DNA of 64,000 nucleotides from Verrucomicrobiota bacterium (GCA_021772615.1 JAJFLQ010000061.1:1-64000), one strand, 5' to 3'; shown: positions 16,176 through 25,224, counted from the stretch's first letter. Numbers and translations are program-made. Notes: generated by a model not told the origin, from the letters alone.

Positions 16176-16232
16176 GGGGAAGAAATTTGTGAGAGGCCGT
16201 GCCTGTCTGCGATATCGTATGCACCGCGTGTA

Positions 16233-16255
16233 GCCGCCAATTTGAAATTGGCGGC
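16233..16255. repeat. perfect 23-base palindrome
   Basis: Arms GCCGCCAATTT and AAATTGGCGGC flank a single G. It lies between the reverse transcriptase remnant and the parDE operon and belongs to no gene. It may be a remnant of an intron RNA stem or a mobile-element end. Confidence 0.5.
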
Positions 16256-16341
16256 GACAACTGCAACCCCCTGCCTATGGCTTCTTATGCTGGTTGTCTT
16301 TGACGGCTTCGTTTTAATCCTGTTAAATCATGGTGCTACGA

Positions 16342-16357
16342 CCGCCAAGCTTGGCGG
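16342..16357. repeat. perfect 16-base palindrome CCGCCAAGCTTGGCGG
   Basis: A self-complementary 16-mer in the non-coding stretch before parDE, about 90 bases after another palindrome that shares the CCGCCAA/TTGGCGG core. The stretch around it (TGGTG..ACGACCG.CAA, later AAAATGGCRCAATA) weakly resembles bases 28357-28409. Confidence 0.45.
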
Positions 16358-16530
16358 GTGTTCCGGAGCGCCGCATGCGCATAAAATGGCGCAATAACCG
16401 CCATTGTCGAACCAATGGGCGTGAAACGGCATTCTTTGGGTACCGTGGCCTGAAGAGGAGAAGTGATTTTGTCGGATTTCCAGCCACGAGCTGGGGTGTG
16501 AAATAATTCCTTTGAAATTGGGGCTTCCAC

Positions 16531-16559
16531 TTGGTGTAACTTTGGTGTATAATTACACC
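16531..16559 (+). promoter_or_regulatory. parDE: parDE promoter-operator
   Basis: The 16-base dyad GGTGTATAATTACACC (16544-16559) contains a TATAAT -10 hexamer (16548-16553), and a half site GGTGTAA lies just upstream (16533-16539). No good -35 box is evident. A strong ribosome-binding site, AAGGAGG at 16574-16580, precedes the parD start by 8 nt. Binding of ParD at the dyad over the -10 box would give autorepression (inferred). Confidence 0.6.
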
Positions 16560-16588
16560 ATGCGTGATGTTTAAGGAGGGTTTGACAG

Positions 16589-16843
16589 ATGACAATACGA
16601 CAAAGCATTTCTTTCACGGCACCCAATGCGGACTGGCTAAAATCACAAGTGAACAGTGAGGAGTATTCCAGCAAAAGCGAGGTGGTAAACGACTTGGTGC
16701 GTAGAGCCCGTGAGAAAGAGTCTGAAATTGAGGCGATACGGGCCAAGCTCATCCAAGCCGAAAACAGTGGCTTCACAAACATGACCGCCGAAGAAATCAG
16801 AGCCGAAGCACAAAACCTGTCACGCAGTAATGTCAGGGTATAG
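16589..16843 (+). CDS. parD: ParD-family antitoxin
   Basis: An 84-residue antitoxin. Residues 1-50 form the ribbon-helix-helix DNA-binding module (RQSISFTAPNADWLKSQV, SSKSEVVNDLVRRARE); the charged, flexible remainder (EKESEIEAIRAKLIQAENSG, MTAEEIRAEA) is the part that wraps the toxin in ParDE structures. It has the best ribosome-binding site in the accessory region and overlaps parE by 14 bases, in the usual antitoxin-first order. It should neutralise ParE and repress the operon. Confidence 0.9.
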   Translation: MTIRQSISFTAPNADWLKSQVNSEEYSSKSEVVNDLVRRAREKESEIEAIRAKLIQAENSGFTNMTAEEIRAEAQNLSRSNVRV

Positions 16844-17117
16844 ACTTAGAGAAGCGGCCAAGGAGGATTTGATTCGCATTTACAGGCTGGGACTGCGCGA
16901 ACATGGCCAGCGTCAAGCGGATAAGTACTTTGATGCTTTCTTTGATCGGTTTGAACAGATAGCCGAGCAACCGCTCATGTATCCATCAGTCGCCCACATT
17001 CGTGAGGGATACCGCAGGAGCGTGTGTGGTGTCGACAGTATTTACTATCGTGTTGTCGATGGCACTGTTGAAATCATGAGTGTATTAGGTCGCCAAGATA
17101 TTGAGACAACCCTTTAG
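16830..17117 (+). CDS. parE: ParE-family toxin
   Basis: A 95-residue toxin of the RelE/ParE fold. The start YRLREAAKEDLIRIYRLGLREHG, the central YFDAFFDRFEQIAEQPLMYPSV and the terminal strand DSIYYRVVDGTVEIMSVLGRQDIE match the plasmid-stabilisation ParE pattern. ParE proteins poison DNA gyrase, unlike the RNA-cleaving RelE branch; the activity is inferred. It is coupled to parD by a 14-base overlap. No frameshift or truncation is seen. Confidence 0.9.
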   Translation: MSGYRLREAAKEDLIRIYRLGLREHGQRQADKYFDAFFDRFEQIAEQPLMYPSVAHIREGYRRSVCGVDSIYYRVVDGTVEIMSVLGRQDIETTL

Positions 17118-17408
17118 AACGACCTGGCCTCTGCCCTCTTTCCTCCCGATCGCCGATTTGGAGTGAACAGAATTGGTAATAGTGTTCACTGTTTGCACCG
17201 GTTTCCCTTGAAAGACTCGTGATTTGGCCAAAAAATCAGCCCTTGACGCCACCTTCAGTGAAGAATATTCTACGAGAAACGTTCACTATCACCCAGGAAG
17301 GCATCTATGGACTTCTCCATAATTTTGACAAAACCAACGAAAATCGAATACCGTGTCAACGAATGTCGACGTTCACAACATGGTCGTGATCGTGTCATCT
17401 TGCTGAAT
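17118..17408. other. intergenic, no gene seen
   Basis: The stretch lies between convergent parE and the formyltransferase gene. Sequences around 17180 (AGTGTTCACTG) and 17280 (CGTTCACTATC) share a GTTCACT word in direct orientation. No terminator with a T-run is evident. Confidence 0.3.
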
Positions 17409-18344
17409 CTACGTCAATCTCGTTCGCAGCGAGCGAATCAGAGCCGCAGGCTGCTGCCGTTTGCTGTCGATTTCAATAAGGCTGACGCGCACCGCGCTCG
17501 TTCCCGCCGCGACCACGATCGTACCATCTTCGGTATCGCGGCGCAGCACTTGTCCTGGTACTGCAAGAAATACCTCGTTGTCGTGCCAGCGCTCCGCGCG
17601 CCAGATGCGTAGGCAGCGGTCCTCAAGCATGCAATAGGCGCCGGCGAATGGTTCGCTTGATGCGTTGACCAGGCGTACGATCTGTACAGCGGCACGTGTC
17701 CAGTCAATGCGTCCGTCCTCAGGACGTCGCGGGTAGCATCGGAGCGCGTCAGCGGGATTGGTCGACTGCCGCTCCAGGAAGAAATCCCTATCGGCGTCCA
17801 ACAACGCAAGCGCGTTCAGGAACATTGACGGCGTACGTCGGTGTATCCAGCCCAGGACGTCACCAACGCGAACCGACTCATCGAGGGGAAAATACTCGCG
17901 ACATACGATGTCGCCGCTGTCGAGCTCGCCGCCGACCATCTTGTGGATGCACAGGCCGACCCGCGATTCGCCGTTTATTATTGCCCAGGCCTGGCAGGCG
18001 TTGCCGCGATACCGCGGGAGGTCTCCGCCGTGCGCATTGAGTATACCGAGGCGAAAACCATCGATCACCCGATCCGGAATAACGCCGACGTAGTTCATGC
18101 TGATCCCGATATCGAGGGGGCCGCAGTCTTCCAGTATTTTCAATTGATCCGGTTCACCGATGCGCGCTGTGTGCAGGAACGGCACGCCAGTATCATCTGC
18201 CAGCTTCTTGAAGTCTTTACTGGTGATGCTGTATTCCGGCGCTGCCTTCGCCGTCACAACGATTCGGACGTCGTGTCCATTCTGCAACAGCAGCGATGCG
18301 GTGTCGTACAGGGTCTCGGTTCGGCCGATTATCGCGATATTCAT
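17409..18344 (-). CDS. formyltransferase, probably acting on a nucleotide-linked amino sugar
   Basis: A 311-residue member of the methionyl-tRNA/sugar formyltransferase superfamily, which passes a formyl group from N10-formyl-tetrahydrofolate to an amine. The catalytic triad is visible: Asn103 and His105 in LNAHGGDLPRYRG, and Asp142 in LDSGDIV. The C-terminal third resembles the OB-like Fmt-C module. AGGAG precedes the ATG by about 10 nt, and the asparagine-synthetase-like gene ends two bases upstream, so they are co-transcribed. fmt itself normally neighbours def; here the neighbours are sugar-nucleotide and polysaccharide genes including a DegT aminotransferase, which favours N-formylation of an amino sugar. 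The exact sugar is unknown. Confidence 0.85.
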   Translation of the reverse strand: MNIAIIGRTETLYDTASLLLQNGHDVRIVVTAKAAPEYSITSKDFKKLADDTGVPFLHTARIGEPDQLKILEDCGPLDIGISMNYVGVIPDRVIDGFRLGILNAHGGDLPRYRGNACQAWAIINGESRVGLCIHKMVGGELDSGDIVCREYFPLDESVRVGDVLGWIHRRTPSMFLNALALLDADRDFFLERQSTNPADALRCYPRRPEDGRIDWTRAAVQIVRLVNASSEPFAGAYCMLEDRCLRIWRAERWHDNEVFLAVPGQVLRRDTEDGTIVVAAGTSAVRVSLIEIDSKRQQPAALIRSLRTRLT

Positions 18345-18345
18345 G

Positions 18346-20232
18346 TTATAGAAATCTCCTGCACCATTCTTCGAAACACAAGAGCGACCACAGCAGCAGC
18401 CGACGATTGCAGCGGCCGCTGAGGTGGTCTTCTACCAGTCGTCGGGTTTCCTTGCGATCCATGAAGTCGTAGATTCTGGCGCTGCCGGGCAACAACCTGG
18501 ATCGCACGTAGTCAATGCTCTCGCCTCGGAACCACGATGCGTCCGGCGCCGAGAACCCCTGTTTCTTCTTCTGTGTAACCGTTTCGGGTATGAATCGGCT
18601 CATGGCCTTGCGCAGAATCAGTTTGCCGTCGCGTGTCTTGTTGTAGTATCGCTCGGTCTTTGCACCGGGTTCATTCTCGTTGAGGCGCACGACCTCGCCG
18701 AGATTGCCTAGTTTGCAGTGCACCGGCACGGACATGGCAAAGTCAACCAGGTCGTTGTCGAGAAACGGCACCCGTGTCTCGAGACTGTGGGCCATACTGA
18801 GTTTGTCCTCGACAACCAGGAGGCCGTGGAGAAACGTCTTGGCTTCGAAATACAGCGAGTGATTGATGTAGTCTTCCGGGCTTGTCAGTTCGCCGGCATG
18901 ACGATGGTAGACGTTGCGCATGATGTCGCGGGGGCGGACACGACTCAAGGCATCGGGAAGCGGCGAAAAAAGGCGCTTGATCGTGTCATCGTCCATCAAC
19001 CGCTGCCAGAATTGGTAGTACTTATCCACATAGTGTTCGAAGTCGTTGTTCACCACGGCACGATAATACCGCCACGGATAGCCGCCGAAGAGCTCGTCGC
19101 TGCCGGCGCCGGAAATAACCACGGGCGCAAAGCTTGACGCCAGTTTGGCAGCGTAGAAGTTGGGATAACTCTGGCCGACGCGCGGCTCTTCGAGATGCCA
19201 GACCAGCTGTTCCATACACCGTTCCATATCGCCGGATTTCAGCACCATTTCGTAATGTTCGGTCTTGAACAGGTACGACATGTATTCGGCTGTCGATCGT
19301 TCGTCATACGCCAGTTCGACGCCGGACGCCGATGTGATATCGAACCCGACGGTGTAGGTCTTTACGTACGGAATCGCCCTGGCGGCGAGGGCGGTGAGGG
19401 TTCCGGTATCCATTCCGCCGCTAAGGTAACATCCTATCTCGACATCGCTTACAAGATTGCGGCGAAGCGCCTGCGTCAACAGTTCGTCGAGCCGATCGAT
19501 ATATGCATCCTCGGCGAGTGCCGACTCTGGTTCGCGAAAGTCGTAGTCCCAGTAACGTATCGGGAGGTGCGGTGCGGAAACATGATCGTCACCGTTTGCC
19601 GGAATGTGCATATATGTGCCGGGCGGCACGATTGATATGCTGCGAAACAGCGTGGCATCGGAGAAGAAATTCTGAAACGTGAAGTATTCGATCAACGCAT
19701 TCTGATCCAACGCCGCCTCACATGACGGATACTCAAGCATCGCCTTTATCTCCGAGGCGAAGATGAAGGCGTTATCTGCTATAGTGTAGTATAGTGGCTT
19801 GATGCCGTAGCGATCACGGGCCAGGAACAGGCGCCGCTCGATGCGGTCCCAGACGGCAAACGCGAACATGCCGTTGAATCGTTCCAGTGCTGCCGCGCCC
19901 CATTCCGCATAGGCAGCCAGCACCACTTCCGTGTCCGTTTCGGATCGAAACCGATGCCCTTTCGCCTGCAGTGTTTTTCGCAGCGTGCGATAGTTGTACA
20001 ATTCCCCATTGTAGCTGATCACATACCGCTTTTCGCTGTCGTGCATCGGCTGGCTGCCGGCGTCGCTAAGGTCAATGATCGCAAGCCGGCGATGGCCCAA
20101 TCCGAATGCGCCGTCGATAAACTGTCCCTCACCATCCGGTCCGCGATGGCGAATGGCATCGGTCATGCGCCTGATGACCTCGGGGCATGCCGGTTTACCG
20201 CCGAAATGGATGAAGCCCGCTATTCCGCACAT
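18346..20232 (-). CDS. asnB: asparagine synthetase (glutamine-hydrolysing)-like amidotransferase
   Basis: A 628-residue two-domain enzyme. Residues 1-200 are the class II glutaminase, with the nucleophile Cys2 directly after Met1, RHRGPDG and SYNGELYN. The synthetase domain follows, with the ATP-pyrophosphatase loop SGGMDT (271-276; the common form is SGGxDS) and SGAGSDELFGGYPWRY. In polysaccharide loci such proteins often amidate a uronic acid or act on another carboxylate rather than making free asparagine, and the position beside a formyltransferase fits that. It transcribes away from the pentapeptide-repeat gene across a 131-base gap. The glutaminase is intact by motif. Real substrate unknown. 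Confidence 0.88.
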   Translation of the reverse strand: MCGIAGFIHFGGKPACPEVIRRMTDAIRHRGPDGEGQFIDGAFGLGHRRLAIIDLSDAGSQPMHDSEKRYVISYNGELYNYRTLRKTLQAKGHRFRSETDTEVVLAAYAEWGAAALERFNGMFAFAVWDRIERRLFLARDRYGIKPLYYTIADNAFIFASEIKAMLEYPSCEAALDQNALIEYFTFQNFFSDATLFRSISIVPPGTYMHIPANGDDHVSAPHLPIRYWDYDFREPESALAEDAYIDRLDELLTQALRRNLVSDVEIGCYLSGGMDTGTLTALAARAIPYVKTYTVGFDITSASGVELAYDERSTAEYMSYLFKTEHYEMVLKSGDMERCMEQLVWHLEEPRVGQSYPNFYAAKLASSFAPVVISGAGSDELFGGYPWRYYRAVVNNDFEHYVDKYYQFWQRLMDDDTIKRLFSPLPDALSRVRPRDIMRNVYHRHAGELTSPEDYINHSLYFEAKTFLHGLLVVEDKLSMAHSLETRVPFLDNDLVDFAMSVPVHCKLGNLGEVVRLNENEPGAKTERYYNKTRDGKLILRKAMSRFIPETVTQKKKQGFSAPDASWFRGESIDYVRSRLLPGSARIYDFMDRKETRRLVEDHLSGRCNRRLLLWSLLCFEEWCRRFL

Positions 20233-20363
20233 CGCTACGCCTTACTTGAAATTTCGGTTGGTTATTCCTATTATAAACGGGGACGGAATCCTTAAAACAC
20301 CGTGCATTATCCCCTCGACGGCCGGCCACCAGAATTTTTTGAATAAAATGGGCATCGGCAAAG

Positions 20364-21188
20364 ATGAGTTTACTGGACTACGTTCACCAACTTGGACGCA
20401 AACGCCGGAGAACGCAATCCCCGGGCGCATCATCCGACGCAGATTTCAGTCCGCCGTTAATGCTTGACGCCGGCGGCGATTATCGCGGCCGGTCATTTCG
20501 CAACCGGGATTTGCGCAGCGCGGCGTTGACAGGGGCAGATCTGCGTGATACCGATCTTCGCGGCGCGGATTTGCGGCAGGCCTGTCTCGTCGGCGCGAAT
20601 CTCAGCGGCGCGAAAATGCTTGGTGCACGGCTCGCCGCCGCCGAGGTGAAAGGTGCTGTTTTCGAAGGTTGTATGATGGCGGGTGTAAGGTTGTGCGACC
20701 TCGACCTAAGCGGGTGCAATCTACGCAGCGCCGATCTCGAGGGTGCAAATCTCGACCGGGCAAAACTTGTCGATGCAGATCTGGCAGGAGCAGACCTATA
20801 CCGGGTGTCGATGCATGCGAGCGACCTGACTGGTTGTTGTCTCGACAACGTGAATCTCGAAGAGTCGGATCTGACAGATACGACGTTGTGTGGTGCCGGC
20901 CTTCGCAATGCCAGGCTGGTCATGACCAATCTTATTCGAACCAATCTTTCGCATGCAAATCTCGACCAGGCGGACTTGACGGTCGCGGGGCTAATCGAGG
21001 CCGATCTCTCGCATGCGTCGCTGGTCGGGGCAAAGATGCGGCGGGCTATCCTGACTCAGGCAAAGGTGCATCATGCCGACTTTACGGATGCCGAGCTGGG
21101 TGGTGCGGACTTGCGCGAGGCGATAGGACTGGATACGGCGAAACTCGGGAAAGCCAGGAAACGAACGGCGTTGATGCCGACGCAATGA
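20364..21188 (+). CDS. pentapeptide-repeat protein
   Basis: A 274-residue protein made, from about residue 45 on, of tandem A(D/N)Lxx pentapeptides (ADLRDTDLRGADLRQACL and so on, nearly 40 copies), which fold into a right-handed quadrilateral beta-helix. The first 40 residues are basic and non-repetitive (RKRRRTQ). There is no signal peptide, so it is probably cytoplasmic. Some relatives mimic DNA and protect gyrase, others are scaffolds; nothing here decides. It starts the plus-strand block of the polysaccharide cluster, about 20 bases ahead of the radical SAM gene. Confidence 0.88.
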   Translation: MSLLDYVHQLGRKRRRTQSPGASSDADFSPPLMLDAGGDYRGRSFRNRDLRSAALTGADLRDTDLRGADLRQACLVGANLSGAKMLGARLAAAEVKGAVFEGCMMAGVRLCDLDLSGCNLRSADLEGANLDRAKLVDADLAGADLYRVSMHASDLTGCCLDNVNLEESDLTDTTLCGAGLRNARLVMTNLIRTNLSHANLDQADLTVAGLIEADLSHASLVGAKMRRAILTQAKVHHADFTDAELGGADLREAIGLDTAKLGKARKRTALMPTQ

Positions 21189-21214
21189 GCGGTGAACACG
21201 GATAGGATATGTCG

Positions 21215-22303
21215 ATGCAGTTAGAACGGTTCATGAGAAAGGTAGCGGGCGGTGTGCTGCGGCCCATGGGATTGTACAACGGCGCCAGAGATCTCTGGTT
21301 CAAGAGCCACTATTACACCAGCGTCTTACGGCGCCGGCGAGGAGCGCCAAACGCGGTAGCGAATCAGCGTGCGTTTCTCAAGCAGCAGACAACGATTCCA
21401 ATGCCGCCCGTGCACGTGAGTATCGAGCCCACGAATATCTGCGATATGGGTTGCTCCGTATGTGAGACCGGCGCCGGCATCATGGCTCGGCCCAAGGGGT
21501 ATATCAACCTTGAGTCATTTCGGATTATCGTCGACAAGATTGCACCGCATACCAACATCCTGTTCTTCTATTTTATGGGCGAACCGTTCCTCAACAAGGA
21601 AGCGTTCGCGATGATTCGATATGCGAAAGACCAGGGAATACCGTTTATCACGACGTGTACGAACGGTCACTTTGCCGATCCGGTGAAGCTCATCGAGTGC
21701 GGCATCGACGAGGTAAATTTCCAGATCGGCGGCATCACCCAGGAAACGCATGAGATCTACCGTGTGCGCGGTCGGCTCAAGGACGAATTGGACAATTGCC
21801 GTGCGACCATTGCCGCGCGCGAGAAGAACGGCGGCAAAGGGCCTAAAGTCGTTCTCGGCCTGATCGTTATGAAGCATAACGAACACGAGGTTAGTGATTT
21901 CCAGGCGTTGGCCGCGGAGATGGGCGTGGATCACGCAGAGATTGTATATCCGACGGTGCGAACGGTTGCTCAGGGACACCAATACCTTACGCGCAACGAC
22001 CAGTACTGGATTTTCGACCGTTCGGCGTTTAGGCAGGGGGTATTAAAGCCCAAAGAACTACCGGTGAACGGATGTTCGTGGATATACCATTCCATGATCG
22101 TGACGTGGAACGGCGACGTTGTGCCCTGCTGTCGCGACACTCAGGGCCGATTCATTATGGGCAACTTGATTGAACAATCGATGGAAGACGTATGGAACGG
22201 CGAGAAGTACCGTGAGTTCCGCGAGCGGATCTTCGACAATCACGGCGGTGTATCGATCTGTAAATTCTGTTCCGGATACGGTGTGCCGAGGTTGCACTCA
22301 TGA
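21215..22303 (+). CDS. radical SAM enzyme with SPASM-type C terminus
   Basis: About 362 residues from ATG 21215, which has AGGA 7 nt upstream; an in-frame ATG at 21209 adds two. The cluster motif CDMGCSVC (C-x3-C-x2-C) follows PVHVSIEPTNI and binds the SAM-cleaving 4Fe-4S centre. MGEPFLN is the GGE-like SAM contact. A C-terminal cysteine set (NGCSW, VPCCRDTQG, ICKFCSGYG) indicates the SPASM or twitch domain for further Fe-S clusters. Such proteins occur both in peptide-modifying systems and in polysaccharide gene clusters; no precursor peptide gene is visible near it, so a role in glycan modification is more likely here (inference). It is coupled to the next gene by an ATGA overlap. Confidence 0.88.
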   Translation: MQLERFMRKVAGGVLRPMGLYNGARDLWFKSHYYTSVLRRRRGAPNAVANQRAFLKQQTTIPMPPVHVSIEPTNICDMGCSVCETGAGIMARPKGYINLESFRIIVDKIAPHTNILFFYFMGEPFLNKEAFAMIRYAKDQGIPFITTCTNGHFADPVKLIECGIDEVNFQIGGITQETHEIYRVRGRLKDELDNCRATIAAREKNGGKGPKVVLGLIVMKHNEHEVSDFQALAAEMGVDHAEIVYPTVRTVAQGHQYLTRNDQYWIFDRSAFRQGVLKPKELPVNGCSWIYHSMIVTWNGDVVPCCRDTQGRFIMGNLIEQSMEDVWNGEKYREFRERIFDNHGGVSICKFCSGYGVPRLHS

Positions 22304-23619
22304 CAGGCCGCTGGGTCTTCACACCCACCGGATTCCTGGATCTCCTGCTGTCCCTTTTTCTCTTGCCCGTTATATGTCTCTATCTTTTGTTACTCGCTCT
22401 GGGGCGCCTGTGTGGCCGAAGCAGTTGTGATCCCGATGCCCTGTACGCTATGTTTATCGTGCCTGCGGTGCTGCATGAACTGGAGGAAAAGGGCGTCACG
22501 TGGATGATCGAAACGCGTGACGAGAACGGATTCTTCGCCAGGGTATTTACTATTCATCCCTTCGCCCCGAGCGACCGTGTTATCGAGCTGGCGCCACGCC
22601 ACACCGTGATGGAATTTCGGTCGGAATTCCATGGCTTCGGCCGTCGGCTTGCGTTCAGTCGCGGTCTGGTGGCGACGACGCAGCTCATCAAGCGTCTGGT
22701 TCAATTGATTCGTCGCGAGCCCATCGCCATGATTCGCGCGCAGGACCCGTATGTGAGCGGCGTGCTGGGATTGGTATTGGCCGGTATAGGGGGTATACCG
22801 TGTTGCGTGTCGATCCATGCAGACTATGATCAGCGTCACATGCTGGACCCGAAAAAGGGCGCGCCGGTGTTGTTCGGGTCTCGTCGTGCGGCAAAGTTGA
22901 TGGAGAGCATCGTGCTGGCACGGGCGTGTATGGTGCTGCCCATACGGGAAAGTATCGGCGCAAAGGCAATCGCGAGCGGCGCTGCAAGCGATGCCGTTCA
23001 CGTGATCCCGCACGGTATCGATCTCGAGGTGTTCCGGCGCCGGCCCGCAGCCGAGTTTGCCGCCAAATGGAAAGGCGGCGCGAGGCATCTGGCGGTTTTC
23101 GCGGGGCGACTGTCCAGGGAAAATTACGTTCATGACATCATCGATATCGCCGCTCGTATCGCAACTCTGCGGCGCGATATTCTATTTCTCCTGGTCGGTG
23201 ACGGACATGAAGCGCGCGACCTCAAGGACAGTATCGGGAAGAAGGAACTCGCTGATATTGTGAGCCTGCCCGGTTTTCTGCCCTGGGAGACGGTCGCGCA
23301 GTTGCGTATGGCGGCCGATGTGAACCTCTGCCTGATGGGCGGGTTCAGTTTGATCGAGGCAGCTGCCAGCGGGAAACCCGTTATCGCCTATGATGTGGAA
23401 TGGCATGACGAACTCATTCGCAACGATGAAACCGGCTTTCTTATTCCAGAAGGGGACGTCGCTGCCGCCACGGAAGCGATACTGTCGGCGTTGGACAGGC
23501 CGGAACATGCGGGAAAACTTGGCGCCAATGCCCGCAACGTCGCATTCGAACGGCATTCGCTTGCTGCCGCTTCCAGGCAGAAGGTGCAATGCTATCAGGC
23601 GTTGCTTGGCCGAGGCTGA
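22300..23619 (+). CDS. glycosyltransferase, GT4-like
   Basis: A 439-residue GT-B fold enzyme of the GT4 type. It starts with a hydrophobic segment (LDLLLSLFLLPVICLYLLLLAL, about 9-30) that would anchor it to the membrane. VHVIPHGIDLEVFRRRP marks the inter-domain region; GRLSRENYVHDII, LLVGDGHEARDL and the EX7E-like donor site (GFSLIEAAASGKPVIAYD) follow. It should transfer a sugar from an NDP donor to a lipid-linked or growing glycan on the cytoplasmic face. The start overlaps the radical SAM stop by four bases. Confidence 0.87.
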   Translation: MTGRWVFTPTGFLDLLLSLFLLPVICLYLLLLALGRLCGRSSCDPDALYAMFIVPAVLHELEEKGVTWMIETRDENGFFARVFTIHPFAPSDRVIELAPRHTVMEFRSEFHGFGRRLAFSRGLVATTQLIKRLVQLIRREPIAMIRAQDPYVSGVLGLVLAGIGGIPCCVSIHADYDQRHMLDPKKGAPVLFGSRRAAKLMESIVLARACMVLPIRESIGAKAIASGAASDAVHVIPHGIDLEVFRRRPAAEFAAKWKGGARHLAVFAGRLSRENYVHDIIDIAARIATLRRDILFLLVGDGHEARDLKDSIGKKELADIVSLPGFLPWETVAQLRMAADVNLCLMGGFSLIEAAASGKPVIAYDVEWHDELIRNDETGFLIPEGDVAAATEAILSALDRPEHAGKLGANARNVAFERHSLAAASRQKVQCYQALLGRG

Positions 23620-23721
23620 TCCGGCTGTGGACGGGCGCGCCACGCTGATGAACAATCCGGCGGGTGCGACGACAGAGAGCCGATCGGTCCGGGGTATAGC
23701 CGTTAACGCAGAGGACGTCTC

Positions 23722-25224
23722 GTGAATGCACTGGTTCGAAGCTTTCTTTGGCTGTCGGGATCGAACGCCGTCAGTCTGCTGCTGGGAATCGTCGTCAGCG
23801 GATTGCTGGCCCGTATACTTGCTCCCGGAGAAATGGGTATTTTCGGGCTTATTACTGCTGTAGCGTCGCTTGTGGCCACGGTCGTACTGGGTTGGCTGCA
23901 GGCGCCGCTGCAGCGCTTCGGTAAAGAGGCACTGGAACGAACCGGGCGGCTGCAGGCTGTTTGGCGACTGCGGCTACCGTTGTTGACAGCGGCAGCCATC
24001 GTTGCGTTACCCGTATTGCTCCCGCCCGCAGCGCAAGTGTGGGCTGAAGCGATCGGTATTCCGTGGTCATGGACGCTATCCGTTGTTATCGGAATGGGGG
24101 TTGCCACGCTCTGGTTCCAGGCCGAAGTGTCCACCGTATTCACGATTACCGAACGGTTTGATCTGCTGGGATCACGAATCGTCTGCATTCGCTTGCTGTG
24201 GGCCGTTGCACTTACTGTGATATGGACCTCGAACGGTTCGCTGTCACCAGTAGCGATCATTGCGATCAGCTGGAGTATTACGGCGATTGTGACGTTGGTT
24301 ATGTGGTTGTGGATGACGGTCGCACGTGTGCCCGAGAAACCCGTTGCGAATACTGAGTTTCAGGTGACCACGGGCGATATGGCGAAACACGGTGCACCCG
24401 TTATTGTCGCTACGCTGGTTGGATACCTTTCGGCATACGGTGACCACTGGCTGATCAATCACACCCTCACGATGGCGGACGTTGGCCAGTACCAGGTGGC
24501 CTATCAGCCATTTCTGATCATTGTCGGGGTTCCCGGCGTCTTGAGCCAGATCTGGCTGCCCAGAATCATCCGTGAGGCGGCCGCAAACAAACTTGACGTC
24601 AAGCGTGACATCCAGTGTCGTTTTCCGGTAATGCTGACCGTGTGGCTCATGGTTCTTCTGAGTATAAGCGCGATCGTTCCCGGACTCTATATTGCGGTTT
24701 TCTCGGAGCGTTACGCCGCAGGTGTGCCCGTTTTGATCATCCTTCTGGCCGGCGCCGTGTTCAGCAGCCTCACCTACGGGTACACGTCCTATTTTAATCT
24801 TCAGTCGCGCCTCGGCCACAGCGCCTTCTACCATGCGATCATGACCTCGTGCAATCTGGCGATATCATGGTTTCTTCTCAGGCGAATAGGAATCATCGGC
24901 GCCGCGATCGGTACAATGGCGTCGTTTTGGATCGGCGGTGCTCTGTATGCCTGGGATCAGCAGCGTTATTATGCTGTACGCGATCGCGGTCAGTTTATAC
25001 TCGCATCCGTTGCAGCCGTGGTGCTGCTTGGGAATCTTGCCTTTCTGGACCAGATTCTCATGCGTCTCATCCTGGCTCTGTCGGGAACCGTGATGGTCGT
25101 GTGGATCGCCCGTCGCCACCGCTATTTCGACAGTGTCGATTTCACGGCGTTACCGTGGTTGTCGAACGGCTTGCGGCTGCGGTTGGAAGCGATTCTGGTA
25201 TCGACTACAGGGGATACCCCATGA
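23722..25224 (+). CDS. oligosaccharide flippase / polysaccharide export protein (Wzx-like)
   Basis: A 500-residue MOP-superfamily membrane protein with 12-14 predicted helices. The first helix and loop (SFLWLSGSNAVSLLLGIVVSG, LLARILAPGEMGIFGLI) match the opening of Polysacc_synt flippases. These carry undecaprenyl-pyrophosphate-linked repeat units across the inner membrane. GTG start at 23722 with GAGGA 6 nt upstream. About 100 bases separate it from the glycosyltransferase and it overlaps the next gene by four bases. It marks this as a flippase-dependent surface glycan locus. Confidence 0.88.
   Translation: MNALVRSFLWLSGSNAVSLLLGIVVSGLLARILAPGEMGIFGLITAVASLVATVVLGWLQAPLQRFGKEALERTGRLQAVWRLRLPLLTAAAIVALPVLLPPAAQVWAEAIGIPWSWTLSVVIGMGVATLWFQAEVSTVFTITERFDLLGSRIVCIRLLWAVALTVIWTSNGSLSPVAIIAISWSITAIVTLVMWLWMTVARVPEKPVANTEFQVTTGDMAKHGAPVIVATLVGYLSAYGDHWLINHTLTMADVGQYQVAYQPFLIIVGVPGVLSQIWLPRIIREAAANKLDVKRDIQCRFPVMLTVWLMVLLSISAIVPGLYIAVFSERYAAGVPVLIILLAGAVFSSLTYGYTSYFNLQSRLGHSAFYHAIMTSCNLAISWFLLRRIGIIGAAIGTMASFWIGGALYAWDQQRYYAVRDRGQFILASVAAVVLLGNLAFLDQILMRLILALSGTVMVVWIARRHRYFDSVDFTALPWLSNGLRLRLEAILVSTTGDTP

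Noticed and set aside
17409..18344. methionyl-tRNA formyltransferase (fmt)
   Set aside because: The catalytic triad is shared, but there is no def neighbour and the surroundings are sugar-nucleotide genes; sugar formyltransferase preferred.
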